The position numbers and the translations under genes are program-made. Shown here in pieces: positions 26,578-35,400 of a stretch of 64,000 bases of DNA. Source of the DNA: an uncultured delta proteobacterium (GTDB taxonomy: Bacteria; Desulfobacterota; Desulfovibrionia; Desulfovibrionales; Desulfovibrionaceae); assembly GCA_903843965.1 (NCBI GenBank), contig CAIMRY010000009.1:1-64000 (forward strand). The letters run 5' to 3'. The first letter of the stretch is position 1. Each line of letters opens with the position of its first letter. The notes under the pieces were generated by a model. That model was not told the origin of the DNA and did not search any database. It saw only the letters and a program-made list of their open reading frames with translations.

Positions 26578-27687
26578 ATGCCCAGCACCAGCAGCCTCTT
26601 CCCGCGCTCATTTCGCGCATACCCCTGCCCTCAGGCTCGATTGCGCCTGCGCGGCTCTTTGCGCAACGACCTGCGCTTCGGACTGCGCGCCTGGCTGCTG
26701 TGCTCGCTGGGGCTGATGCTGTTTTGCAGCGGCGGCTGCGCCATGCTGCCCCTTGCCCTAAGCACCACGGCCTCCTTCGCGGTCCCCAGAACCGCCTCCC
26801 TGGCTTACAGCGGGGTCAAAAAAATCTACGAGACCGCGCAGCTGGCCGCAGACGAGCGCGACATGAACACCATCGTGCGCGACAACATGCTGACCCTGAA
26901 GGCCAAAAGCGCTCTGTTGACCGAGCGCAGCGCTGCAGACGTGCACGTCTACGCGTACAACGGCGACATCTTCGCCGTGGGCATCGTGGACAATGAGAGC
27001 CAGCGCAACCATGTCATCCGCACCCTGCAAGAGGTCAAGGGCGTGGACGAGGTCAAGGGCGTGCTGCGCATGCGCAACCTGGAGCAACCGTACGCCGGGC
27101 TCAAGGACGACTACCTGGAGACCACCACGCGCATGGCTCTCAGCCGCTATGTGCTGCACAAGAACTCCGGCATCGAGATCAACGCCGTGCAGGGCGAGCT
27201 CTGCCTGGGCGGCGTCGTGGGCACCTATGCCGAGGCCTTGGACCTCATCCAGTACGTGGAGTCCGTGTCCGGCACGCGCGCCATGTCCCTGCTCGCCATC
27301 CGCGACGAATACGCCACGGGCAAGCGCGAACTCAACGCGCGCTACCTGCTCAAACCCGAGCCGGAGCACGCTCCCCCGCGCCTGCTGGCCGAGGCCGAGC
27401 CCGCCCGGCTGCCCTCCACGCCCGTGGTCTCCCGCTCTGTCAAGCCCGAGGCCGGACCCGCAGAGCCGATGGTTTGGAACAAGGCCCGCGTGCGCCTGGG
27501 CGCGCAGCTGCAAGCCGCAGCCAAGAACCTCAAGAATCCCACAGGCAAGGCCGAGCTGCTGACCCTGGCCCAGCAGGTCACCACGGACCATGATCTGTCC
27601 ATCGCCGACCGGCTGTCCGTCGCGGCGGTCCAGGCCACCAACCAGCACGCGCGCCTGAAAATCCAGACCCTGCTCGCCCTGTACTGA
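26578..27687 (+). CDS. BON-domain envelope protein (369 aa)
   Basis: The N-terminus has Arg-rich residues, then a hydrophobic segment (about 36-53) ending FCSGGC, which may be a lipoprotein or uncleaved signal. Two BON-like repeats follow (about 95-165, VRDNMLTLKAKSALL and VHVYAYNGDIFAVGIVDNE; then about 170-245). The C-terminal third is Pro-rich with an amphipathic helix. BON proteins such as OsmY and DolP bind phospholipid and support envelope integrity. The lipobox is imperfect (Ser-Gly-Gly-Cys), so lipidation is uncertain. A single gene with no clear partner. Confidence 0.82.
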   Translation: MPSTSSLFPRSFRAYPCPQARLRLRGSLRNDLRFGLRAWLLCSLGLMLFCSGGCAMLPLALSTTASFAVPRTASLAYSGVKKIYETAQLAADERDMNTIVRDNMLTLKAKSALLTERSAADVHVYAYNGDIFAVGIVDNESQRNHVIRTLQEVKGVDEVKGVLRMRNLEQPYAGLKDDYLETTTRMALSRYVLHKNSGIEINAVQGELCLGGVVGTYAEALDLIQYVESVSGTRAMSLLAIRDEYATGKRELNARYLLKPEPEHAPPRLLAEAEPARLPSTPVVSRSVKPEAGPAEPMVWNKARVRLGAQLQAAAKNLKNPTGKAELLTLAQQVTTDHDLSIADRLSVAAVQATNQHARLKIQTLLALY

Positions 27688-28117
27688 CGCCCACGCCCTG
27701 GTCACGACAGCCTCCCCTGTTCTTCCAGGCCTGCACATTGGTGCAGATGCCAGCACGCCAGCCGGCTCAAATCATTGTGTTGCGGTGTGTTGTAGTATTT
27801 TAGATCGGCTGTGAGTCGCGCTGCGCAACGCTTCCCTTCTATCTGACCGCATTGCTGCGCCCCTGTCCAGCAGCCTGAACCACAGCCTCGCGGAGGCATA
27901 AGCGCCCTGCCACGGCGCTTTGCCCAGTCCTGGGCTTCCAGGCTCCGGCTGCCACAGGCCGCCAGACCGCCACGGCCACCACGACCGACACAGGCAGCTC
28001 TGGCGGCTGCTTCTTCCGTTCTTGGCCCATGCGGCTTCCGTTGGCCCCATGCGCCCACTGCCTGCTACAGGGCCATGGGCATTGCCTTTGGTCCGCAACT
28101 GGGGCTACAGGGTGGGC
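27688..28117. other. Intergenic region, no gene seen
   Basis: 430 bases without a supported gene. There is an AT-rich patch near 27768-27805 that could hold the promoter of the downstream glycosyltransferase, but no clear hexamers stand out. Confidence 0.4.
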
Positions 28118-29311
28118 ATGAACGTCCTCGTGCTGCACCGGAACTTTCCCGGCCAGTTCCGGCACATTGCCCGGCATCTGGTCCAGGCCGGACACCGCGT
28201 GGTGGCCGTGGGCAACGCCCAGGCCCCGGGCCTGCCCGGCATCACCCTGCTGCGCTATGACGCGCGCACGCTCAACCTCGCCGGGCACCGGCACCTGGCC
28301 ACGGTCACCAGCGGCGTGGCCCACGGCGAGATCGTGGCTGGCATCCTGGTCCAGCTGCGGGCCAAGGGCTTTGCGCCGGACGTGGTGCTGGCGCATCCCG
28401 GCTGGGGCGAGGCCCTGCACGTCAAGGACATCTTTCCGCAGACGCGCCTGGTCTCGCTGTTCGAGTTCTATTACCATGCGGACGGCGCGGACGTGGGTTT
28501 TGAGCCGGATACCACCCCGAGTTTGGAGCTGCGCGCCACCTTGCGCTGCCGCAACATGCTGCACCTGACCAGCCTGGAGGCCTGCGACGCCGGGGTCTCG
28601 CCCACGCATTGGCAGCGCTCTCTGCATCCGGCTGCGTACCAGCACAAGATCACCGTGGCGCACGAGGGCGTGGACACAACGCTCCTGCGCCCGGACAACG
28701 CCGCCCGCTTCACCCTGGCCGATGGCCGCGTGCTCAAGCCCGGCGATCCGGTGCTGACCTTTGTGGCCCGCAACCTGGAGCCCTACCGGGGCTTCCACAG
28801 GTTTATGCGCGTCCTGCCCGAGATACAGCGGCGCTGCCCTGAGGCCGTGGCAATCATCTGCGGGGGCGACGGCGTGAGCTATGGCCGCCCGCCCGAGGGA
28901 GCAGCCAACTGGCGCGAGAAGCTTTTAGCCGAGGTCGGCCCTCAGCTGGACCTCGCGCGCGTGGTTTTCACCGGTCAGATTCCACACAAGGACTACCTCA
29001 CGCTGCTGCAGGTCTCCTCCGTGCATGTCTACCTGACCTATCCCTTCGTGCTGTCGTGGTCCGTGCTGGAGGCCATGAGCTGCGGCTGCCTGGTGTTGGG
29101 CTCGGCCACGCCGCCTGTGCAGGAGGTGCTGCGGCAGGGCGAAAACGGCCTGCTCTTCGATTTTTTCGATGCCGAGACCCTGGCTCTTTTGGTCCAGGGA
29201 GCTTTGGCCCGCCCAGACGACTTTGTCAGCCTGCGGCAGCAGGCCCGGCACGACATCATTTCTGGCTATGACATAAAAGAAGGCATTGCCCAGTATATGG
29301 CCTTGCTGTAA
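28118..29311 (+). CDS. Glycosyltransferase family 4 (GT-B fold) (397 aa)
   Basis: ATG at 28118, where MNVLVLHRNFPGQFRHIA begins the N-terminal Rossmann domain; the longer upstream frame is low-complexity and rejected. The C-terminal domain contains the donor-binding segment with LEAMSCGCLVLGSATPPVQEVL, the usual family signature in which the E-x7-E-type motif holds the nucleotide sugar. The N-terminal FPGQFRHIARHL resembles group-1 transferases of lipopolysaccharide or polysaccharide assembly. The substrate is unknown. It is a single gene followed by a hairpin element. Confidence 0.9.
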   Translation: MNVLVLHRNFPGQFRHIARHLVQAGHRVVAVGNAQAPGLPGITLLRYDARTLNLAGHRHLATVTSGVAHGEIVAGILVQLRAKGFAPDVVLAHPGWGEALHVKDIFPQTRLVSLFEFYYHADGADVGFEPDTTPSLELRATLRCRNMLHLTSLEACDAGVSPTHWQRSLHPAAYQHKITVAHEGVDTTLLRPDNAARFTLADGRVLKPGDPVLTFVARNLEPYRGFHRFMRVLPEIQRRCPEAVAIICGGDGVSYGRPPEGAANWREKLLAEVGPQLDLARVVFTGQIPHKDYLTLLQVSSVHVYLTYPFVLSWSVLEAMSCGCLVLGSATPPVQEVLRQGENGLLFDFFDAETLALLVQGALARPDDFVSLRQQARHDIISGYDIKEGIAQYMALL

Positions 29312-29617
29312 GGAGCATAGCCCTGGCGATGGTTCGTGTTCCTGCTGTTCGGTCTATTCCAAAGGCACTCTCTTTTTCTGTGCCAGAGTAGGCAGGTCCT
29401 CTGTCTGCGTCGATCCTCTCTTTTTTGACAGGGGATGACTTTGGTTTAGCGTCCCGCAGTCTACGCCTGAGCTAATCCAGAAGGCTTCAGCAACCTTGAT
29501 CGATGTTGCCCACGCCCGTTGTGACCATATGCCCGGCACATCATACGGGCTATCAACTCCGTTCGGAACGCCATAATGCGATTATCCCGACCCGGAACGG
29601 GTCCATCCTCTGAAAAA
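29312..29617. other. Lower-GC intergenic patch, possible decayed insertion
   Basis: About 300 bases visibly less GC-rich than the surroundings, with no ribosome binding site or recognisable product. A 61-codon minus-strand frame (29354-29539) is open but matches nothing I know. It may be a remnant of transferred DNA. Confidence 0.35.
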
Positions 29618-29737
29618 CCGAAAGGGCTGGCTCAGATTTGCTGGGCCAGCCCTTTCGGCGTGTGCAGTGAGTTCTGCGAAGCATCCCCGGTCAAGACGCT
29701 GGGGGTCCAGGGGCGAAGCCCCTGGCGAATTTTTTTT
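29618..29737 (+). terminator. Hairpin cluster with T-tract at the convergent stop codon
   Basis: An 18-bp stem with core GAAAGGGCTGGCTCAG (29618-29658, one wobble pair) belongs to the AAAGGGCTG family. CCAGGGGC/GCCCCTGG (29707-29725) is followed by eight Ts (29730-29737), the last two of which are part of the TAA stop of the leftward gene. Confidence 0.7.
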
Positions 29738-31073
29738 AAACCAGGCGCTCTTCCTGGGCGTAGCGCTTCACAAAGCCCTTGGCCTCGTCCAGGTTGGTCA
29801 CGTCCCCGGCGATCTGGGCCTTGAGCAGGGCGTCGCGGATGATGCCCACGGTGGGGCCGGGGTTCAGGCCCGTGGCCTGCATGATGTCGCGGCCGTTGAG
29901 CAGCGGCTCCAGCGACTCCTCGGGCGTGTCGGCCCGCTCGAACATCTTCAGATTGTGGTTGAATTCGCGGTAGGAGCCGTTGCGGGCCTTGATGTCCGCG
30001 CGGACCATCTCCAGGATGCGCGGGTATTCGTCGATGGCCCGCAGCCTGCGCATGCCCTTGTCCGTGAGCATGAAGTGCGGGCGCATGTGGTCGCGCACCA
30101 GGGTGCAGATGAGGTCGATGTCCTCCGGCGGGAAGTGCAGGCGGTTCAGCAGCTTGCGCGTGACCTTGGCGCCCACGCGGTGGTGCTGCAAAAAGCTCCA
30201 CTGCCCGTCGGAATACTCGGCGGTGTAGAGCTTGCCCACATCGTGGAACATGCAGGCCATGGTGCCGTACCAGTCATAGGGCAGCACCTCCGGGTAGTGG
30301 CGCATGACCTCGATGGTGTGGACAAAGACGGTCTCCTCGCCCTCCTCCGGGTTCTTGATCTGTTTCACCCGGGCCAGGGCGGCGATCTCCGGGATGAGGC
30401 CGTGCAGGATCTGGCACTCGAACAACAGCTGCACGAACTTCCATAGGTTTTCGGCCTCGACCTTGCGGAACTCGTCCATGATGTCGGACACGGGGCAATA
30501 GTCCAGCACGCGCCGCGCGCCCCGGATGATGGCCATCCAGGTGTTGGGCTCGATGGACAGGTGGTAGTTTGCGGCAAAGCGCATGGCCCGCACGGCCAGC
30601 AGGTAGTCCTGCTTGAGCACCACATCGGGGAAGCCCTTGATGCGCACGTGGCCCTCGTCAAAGTCGGCCAGACCCTGGTCCTGCTCCTTGGGGCTGGGCA
30701 GGTAGGGACAGGCGGCGGAAAGGGGAATCTCGCCCTTTGCCTCCAGTATCTTGAGCAGGCGCGGGGTCAGCCTGGCCACGCACTCCTCGGGGTGGGTGCC
30801 GTCGTCCACGCTGGCGGTGTGGAAGTAGAAGGTCACGCCGCTCTGGTGGATGATGCCGGTGACGCCGTATTCCGCACAGCTTTCCACGTTGGGGAACAGG
30901 CGCTTCAGGCCGTCGAAGTCCAGCTCGGTGCTGATGTCCATGGCCAGCACTTCGCCGCCCGCAGCCTCGGCCAAAACGGTCTTTTGCAGGCGGGCGTTGA
31001 TGACGTAGGCGTCGTACCCGTTGCGCATGATGCTTTTGCACAGGCTCACGGCGTCTTTGAAAGGCTGGCTCAT
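29736..31073 (-). CDS. HD-domain protein related to tRNA nucleotidyltransferases (445 aa)
   Basis: ATG at 31073 has GGAGGAAG upstream. The N-terminal half resembles the polymerase-beta head of CCA-adding or poly(A) polymerases (MDISTELDFDGLKRLFP, FPDVVLKQDYLLAVRAMRFA), but the GG/GS-x-D-x-D catalytic acid motif is not apparent. The C-terminal half is an HD phosphohydrolase with MFHDVGKL and H-D spacing as expected. It may be a phosphodiesterase or phosphatase rather than a CCA adder. It lies 96 bases after pyrC on the same strand and may be in the same transcript. Confidence 0.82.
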   Translation of the reverse strand: MSQPFKDAVSLCKSIMRNGYDAYVINARLQKTVLAEAAGGEVLAMDISTELDFDGLKRLFPNVESCAEYGVTGIIHQSGVTFYFHTASVDDGTHPEECVARLTPRLLKILEAKGEIPLSAACPYLPSPKEQDQGLADFDEGHVRIKGFPDVVLKQDYLLAVRAMRFAANYHLSIEPNTWMAIIRGARRVLDYCPVSDIMDEFRKVEAENLWKFVQLLFECQILHGLIPEIAALARVKQIKNPEEGEETVFVHTIEVMRHYPEVLPYDWYGTMACMFHDVGKLYTAEYSDGQWSFLQHHRVGAKVTRKLLNRLHFPPEDIDLICTLVRDHMRPHFMLTDKGMRRLRAIDEYPRILEMVRADIKARNGSYREFNHNLKMFERADTPEESLEPLLNGRDIMQATGLNPGPTVGIIRDALLKAQIAGDVTNLDEAKGFVKRYAQEERLV

Positions 31074-31169
31074 TCTTCCTCCGGGTCTCTGTAAGCCCCT
31101 GGCGGGGCGGGTGTTCCTGTCCGTCGCGGCATGGCCCAGTTATCAGACCGGCGCCGCCGCGCCAGCGCT

Positions 31170-32576
31170 CTATACTATGCTTTTTCCCGCAAGGAAATGG
31201 GCGGCCACGCGGCCGCGCAGGCCGCGACCCAACAGCGGGGTGTTCGCGCTCTTGCTGTGCATGGTCTGGGGCCCCACCACCCACGCGGCCTCCTGGTCAA
31301 AGAGCAGGAAGTCCGCCGGGTCGCCCGGGGCGAAGGTGTTCACGGGCAGGCCGAAGCGCCTGCACGGGGCCGTGGTCCAGGCCCGCAGGAAGGAGTCAAA
31401 GGGCAGCCTGCCTGTGCGCACCAGCTCCCAGGTCACGCTGAGCGCCGTGTCCAGGCCGGAGATGCCGCAGGGCGCAGCGTCGAACTCGACCTCCTTCTCG
31501 TGGGCGGCGTGGGGCGCGTGGTCTGTGGCCAGCATGTCGATGGTCCCGTCGGCCAGGGCGTCGAGCAGGGCCTCCACGTCGGCCTTTGTGCGCAGGGGCG
31601 GGTTGACCTTGGCCAGCGAGCTGTAGCCCGCCACCTCGTCCTCGGTCAGGGTCAGGTAGTGCGGGCAGGTCTCGGCGGTCACGTCGACCTTGCGCGCCTT
31701 GGCCGCGCGGATCACGGCCACGCTTTTTTCGCAGGAGATGTGCGCCAGGTGGATGGGCGCGCCCAGGTATTCGGCCAGGAGCACGTCGCGCGCGGCCTGG
31801 ATGGCCTCGGCAATGTCCGGCTGGGCGGCCAGTCCCAGGCGGCTGGAGACCTCGCCCTCGTTCACGCCCGCACCCGGGGCCAGCCAGGGGTCCTCGCAGT
31901 GGTCGATGACCACGCGGCCCAGGTCCTGGCAGTATTCCATGGCCCGGCGCAAGAGCTCGGTGCTGGCCACGGGCGCGCCGTCGTTGGAAAAGGCCCTGCA
32001 GCCCGCAGCCGCAAGGTCGGCCATGGACGCCAGCTCCTGGCCTTTCAGGCCCTTGGTCAGCGCGCCGATGGGAAACAGGCGTGGGCCGCCTGGCCAGGCC
32101 CTGCGCGCCCGCTCCAGCATGAACTCGGTGACGCTGGCGTTGTCGTTGACGGGCCGGGTGTTGGCCATGCACATGATGTTCGAAAAGCCCCCGGCGGCGG
32201 CGGCGGCCAGGCCCGAGGCGATGTCCTCCTTGTACTCCTGGCCGGGCTCGCGCAGGTGCGTATGCGCGTCGGTCAGGCCGGGCAGAAGCAGCAGCCCGCG
32301 CGCGTCGGCCTCCTCGGCCGCGTGCACGTCCAGGCTGCCAGCCGGGACCAGGGCCACGATGCGGCCCCGGGCCACCAGCACGTCGACGAGCTGGCCTCTG
32401 GGGTTTTTGATTTTTCCGAGCGGGCTGGGCTGCCCGAGTTTGCCGGGCTGGCTATCCGGCTGTGAGGCCTTGGCGTTGCTGGCTTTGCTATGACTCTTCA
32501 GGGGGCCCAGCCACAGGGCGGAGCGCACCGCGAGGTCCAGTTTCTTGACCTGTTGCGGATTGTTGTTCTCTGCCAT
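31170..32576 (-). CDS. pyrC: Dihydroorotase
   Basis: 468 residues of the class I (PyrC/AllB-like) amidohydrolase type. Metal ligands are in DAHTHLREPG and ATDHAPH, with the conserved HISCEKSV and MANTRPV segments and the C-terminal NTPLLGR-type motif. It converts carbamoyl-aspartate to dihydroorotate. An extra low-complexity loop (about 27-57, Ser/Lys/Pro/Gln-rich) near the N-terminus makes it longer than the usual 420-430. AGGAGA precedes the ATG. It is in an operon with pyrB, 46 bases upstream. Confidence 0.96.
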   Translation of the reverse strand: MAENNNPQQVKKLDLAVRSALWLGPLKSHSKASNAKASQPDSQPGKLGQPSPLGKIKNPRGQLVDVLVARGRIVALVPAGSLDVHAAEEADARGLLLLPGLTDAHTHLREPGQEYKEDIASGLAAAAAGGFSNIMCMANTRPVNDNASVTEFMLERARRAWPGGPRLFPIGALTKGLKGQELASMADLAAAGCRAFSNDGAPVASTELLRRAMEYCQDLGRVVIDHCEDPWLAPGAGVNEGEVSSRLGLAAQPDIAEAIQAARDVLLAEYLGAPIHLAHISCEKSVAVIRAAKARKVDVTAETCPHYLTLTEDEVAGYSSLAKVNPPLRTKADVEALLDALADGTIDMLATDHAPHAAHEKEVEFDAAPCGISGLDTALSVTWELVRTGRLPFDSFLRAWTTAPCRRFGLPVNTFAPGDPADFLLFDQEAAWVVGPQTMHSKSANTPLLGRGLRGRVAAHFLAGKSIV

Positions 32577-32622
32577 GGGGGGTCTCCTGTTCCTTCGTGT
32601 TCAGGCGGGGATACCGGCGTGT

Positions 32623-33579
32623 TCAGGCGGGAATGCCGGGCTGCCCGGCGTCCGGCGATTTGCGGGTCAGGTAGAGGTAGAGCAGGGCCATGCGCACGGC
32701 CACCCCGTTCTCCACCTGCTCCAGGATCAGGCTCTCGGCGCTGTCGGCCAGGGCGGAGTCGATCTCCACGCCCCGGTTGACGGGTCCGGGGTGCAGCACG
32801 CAGGCGCCCGGCGCGGCCAGGGCCATGTGCCGGGGCGAAAGGCCGAAGGTGCGGGCGTATTCGCGCAGGTCCGGCAAGAGCCCGGCCTGCTGGCGCTCCA
32901 GCTGCAGGCGCAGGCACATCACCGCGTCCACGTCCTGGGCGGCCTTGGCCACGTTGGAGTAGACGGCCACGGGCCAGGTGTCCAGACGCGGCGGCAGAAG
33001 CGTTCTGGGGCCGCACAGGCGCACGTTCGCGCCAAGCTTGGTCAGCAGCAGCACATTGGAGCGGGCCACGCGGCTGTGGGCGATGTCGCCCAGGATGAGC
33101 ACGGTCTTGCCTGCAAACTCCCCGCCCCAGCGGCGGGACAGGGTCAGGGCGTCGAGCAGGGCCTGGGTGGGGTGGGCGTGGCGTCCGTCGCCGGCATTGA
33201 TGACGCTGCACTCCAGCCTCTCGGCCAGGAACTGCGCGGCCCCGCTGGAGGCGTGGCGGATGACGATGCCGTCCGGGTTCATGGCCTGCAGGGTGAGCGC
33301 CGTGTCTTTCAGGGTTTCGCCCTTGGTCAGGCTGGAGCTGCTTTTGGCCAGGGCGAAGGTGTCGGCGCTGAGGCGCTTGCCCGCCATGTCGAAGCTGGTC
33401 TTGGTGCGGGTGCTGGCCTCGGCGAAGAAGAGCACCACGCTGCGGCCCTTGAGGGTCGGCACCTTTTTCACCGGGCGGCTGTTGATCTCCCGGAAATAGG
33501 CGGCCGTGACCAGGACGTGGCGCACCTCGTCCGCCGAGAGCTGGGAGATGTCGAGCAGATCCTTGTGATTCCATTGCAT
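32623..33579 (-). CDS. pyrB: Aspartate carbamoyltransferase catalytic subunit
   Basis: The start ATG at 33579 has AAGGA at correct spacing; an upstream in-frame start is less likely. 318 residues. The carbamoyl-phosphate loop is [10 protein letters not shown], where the usual STRTRTSF has Lys in place of the second Arg. The aspartate-side motif HPTQALLD and the C-terminal HPGPVNRG are intact. It makes N-carbamoyl-L-aspartate, the first committed step of pyrimidine synthesis. A regulatory chain gene (pyrI) is not present. The gene starts the pyrBC unit. Confidence 0.96.
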   Translation of the reverse strand: MQWNHKDLLDISQLSADEVRHVLVTAAYFREINSRPVKKVPTLKGRSVVLFFAEASTRTKTSFDMAGKRLSADTFALAKSSSSLTKGETLKDTALTLQAMNPDGIVIRHASSGAAQFLAERLECSVINAGDGRHAHPTQALLDALTLSRRWGGEFAGKTVLILGDIAHSRVARSNVLLLTKLGANVRLCGPRTLLPPRLDTWPVAVYSNVAKAAQDVDAVMCLRLQLERQQAGLLPDLREYARTFGLSPRHMALAAPGACVLHPGPVNRGVEIDSALADSAESLILEQVENGVAVRMALLYLYLTRKSPDAGQPGIPA

Positions 33580-33757
33580 GGCGGCGTCCTTTTCCTTCTC
33601 GGTCTGCGGGCCCCGTCCTGCGGGCCTTGCCAGCTCTTTCACGGCCCGATCTGGCCGATCTGCCCTGCTCTATTCCGGTCTGCTCTGTCCTGCTCTTTTC
33701 CGACCGGGCTGCCCGCCGTGCGCGGGCCGGGTCATCCTGCTGCGCGGTTGCCCCGGC

Positions 33758-34963
33758 CTAGTCTGAATCTGCTCCGGAAAATACGTCCAGCACGGCCTGC
33801 GGCACCACGGAGAAGCGCGCGGCCTGGCCCGGCGCCAGGCTTCCCAGGCGCTTCGCCCCAGGCACGAGCGGCCCGAAGAAGCGCGCCGGGTTGGCCGTGA
33901 TCAGCGCCAGGCCCTGGCACAGGGTCAGCAGGCCGGGGTTGCGCTGGCCCAGCCAGGCCAGCTCGGCAAAGGGGTCCAGGTCGGCGTTGGAGCACAGGCC
34001 GTCGGTGCCCAGGCACACGTTGACCCCGGCATCGAGCAGTTCGCGCAGCGGGGCCTGGCCCACGCCGATGTGCTCATTGCTGCGCGGGCACAGGCACACG
34101 CTGGCGCGGCTGGCTGCGATGAGCGCGATGTCCTCGTCCGTCACGGTGACGCAGTGCACGCACAGGGTGGCTTCGTCGAGCAGGCCCAGGGACTGCGCCA
34201 GGGGCACGGGCCGCATGCCCGGCGCGCTGTACCCGTCCAGGATCCCGCGCGAGCGCAGCAGGTCCAGAAACGGGCTCTGGCCCGTGAGCAGGATGGCGTC
34301 TTCCTCGGCGTGCTCGGCCAGGTGCAGGGAAAAAGGCAGGCCTTTGGCCCTGGCCACATCCTTGGCCGCGCGCATGAGCTGTGCGCCGGTGCTGTACAGG
34401 GCGTGCCCGGCCACGGCGCACGCGCCCTGCCCGGCCTGCCCGGCGTGACCTGACTGACCGGTCTGGTCCACGGCGTCCACCTGATGCAGCAGGGTCTGCG
34501 GATCATCTGGCGGGCTGCTGCCGATGGCCTCCTGGAAGGACACGAAGCCCAGCCCGCTGGAGGCCAATATCCCGGCCAGGAGCGGGGCGTTGCGGGTGCT
34601 GATGTCGGCCACGAAGGCGCAGCCGCGGCTTTCCAGCCGGGTCAGCTCGGTGCGCACCAGGGGCTCGTCCACGCCGTAGGCGTTGTTGGCCAGCAGGCTT
34701 TCCACCCAGGCCACAAAGCCCTGGCCCGTGGTGGTCTTGCCCAGCATGTGGGTCATTTCCAGGTGGGTGTGGCTGTTGAACACGGCCGGGGCCAGGGTCA
34801 GGGACCCCAGGTCGCGCACCGGGCCCGCATGGGTCCGGCGCAGGTGGCCGTAGGGGCCCACGTCCAGGATCATCTGGTCCTGGACAACGACGGCGGCGTC
34901 CTCCAAAAGGGGCCAGCCAGGGGTCATGGGCGCGACGCGGGCCGCGCGGAAGATTTCGGGCAT
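33758..34963 (-). CDS. Amidohydrolase of the aminohydrolase (TRZ/ATZ/SsnA) group (401 aa)
   Basis: Metal-binding motifs NSHTHLEMT, LHLAEHAEE, CVHCVTV and LGTDGLCSNAD define a zinc or iron deaminase of the guanine/chlorohydrolase/aminodeoxyfutalosine deaminase type. The start at 34963 is the first residue of clear homology but lacks a ribosome binding site. An ATG at 35026 with a G-rich upstream stretch is an alternative. The insertion TGQSGHAGQAGQG is low complexity. Futalosine-pathway deamination for menaquinone is possible, since related proteins do this, but no mqn gene is nearby. It is directly upstream of pyrB on the same strand. Confidence 0.85.
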   Translation of the reverse strand: MPEIFRAARVAPMTPGWPLLEDAAVVVQDQMILDVGPYGHLRRTHAGPVRDLGSLTLAPAVFNSHTHLEMTHMLGKTTTGQGFVAWVESLLANNAYGVDEPLVRTELTRLESRGCAFVADISTRNAPLLAGILASSGLGFVSFQEAIGSSPPDDPQTLLHQVDAVDQTGQSGHAGQAGQGACAVAGHALYSTGAQLMRAAKDVARAKGLPFSLHLAEHAEEDAILLTGQSPFLDLLRSRGILDGYSAPGMRPVPLAQSLGLLDEATLCVHCVTVTDEDIALIAASRASVCLCPRSNEHIGVGQAPLRELLDAGVNVCLGTDGLCSNADLDPFAELAWLGQRNPGLLTLCQGLALITANPARFFGPLVPGAKRLGSLAPGQAARFSVVPQAVLDVFSGADSD

Positions 34964-35366
34964 GGTGCTGACTTGGGTGTTGAGGTTCTGGCGGGCGGAC
35001 GTGATCGCCTGCGCCCGCCGGGGCATCATAGCCATTTCCCCCGGCGTTGCAAGGCCATGCGGCGCTCCCGGCCTTGTTTCACCCTGTTGCGTCTGGTCTA
35101 TCCCTGGCTGGTCTTTTTGCGGTCGCCTTTTCCCGCCTGGCAGGGTGGGCGACGCAACCGGCAGCGTGCCCACCGGAATCCGTCAAGCGTGCAGCACTCG
35201 GCCCGCATGCAGCCGCATCCCTGCCGCTTGGCCATTCTCCAGCCTCGTCATTGGACTGTCGTCGGCTCTTGCTTGGCTGGCGCCGGATTCCTGCCGGACT
35301 CTCGCCGGGCTGTCGCCAGACTGGCGCCGGACCGCCGCCGTGCACAGCCACTTTTCGTCTTCGCCT
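34964..35366. other. Intergenic region with short tandem repeats
   Basis: No gene is supported. It contains five 11-bp imperfect tandem units at 35282-35336 and the terminator of the next gene at its right edge. Confidence 0.5.
35282..35336. repeat. Five imperfect 11-bp tandem repeats
   Basis: Units GCCGGATTCCT, GCCGGACTCTC, GCCGGGCTGTC, GCCAGACTGGC and GCCGGACCGCC recur at 11-bp spacing, close to one helical turn. Confidence 0.55.
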
Positions 35367-35394
35367 AAAAAAAGGGAGGCTTGCGGCCTCCCTT
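35367..35394 (-). terminator. Rho-independent terminator after hcyD
   Basis: On the minus strand AAGGGAGGC pairs with GCCTCCCTT (stem 35372-35394) and is followed by a T-tract (complement of A at 35367-35373). Confidence 0.85.
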
Positions 35395-35400
35395 GTCTTG

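Noticed and set aside
24509-26620. Very long minus-strand frame opposite the PocR-GGDEF gene
   Set aside because: Antisense shadow with His/Gly/Ala-rich composition and no domain; many such frames occur opposite real genes here.
29354-29539. 61-codon minus-strand frame in the lower-GC patch
   Set aside because: No ribosome binding site and no recognisable domain; kept only as a possible remnant.
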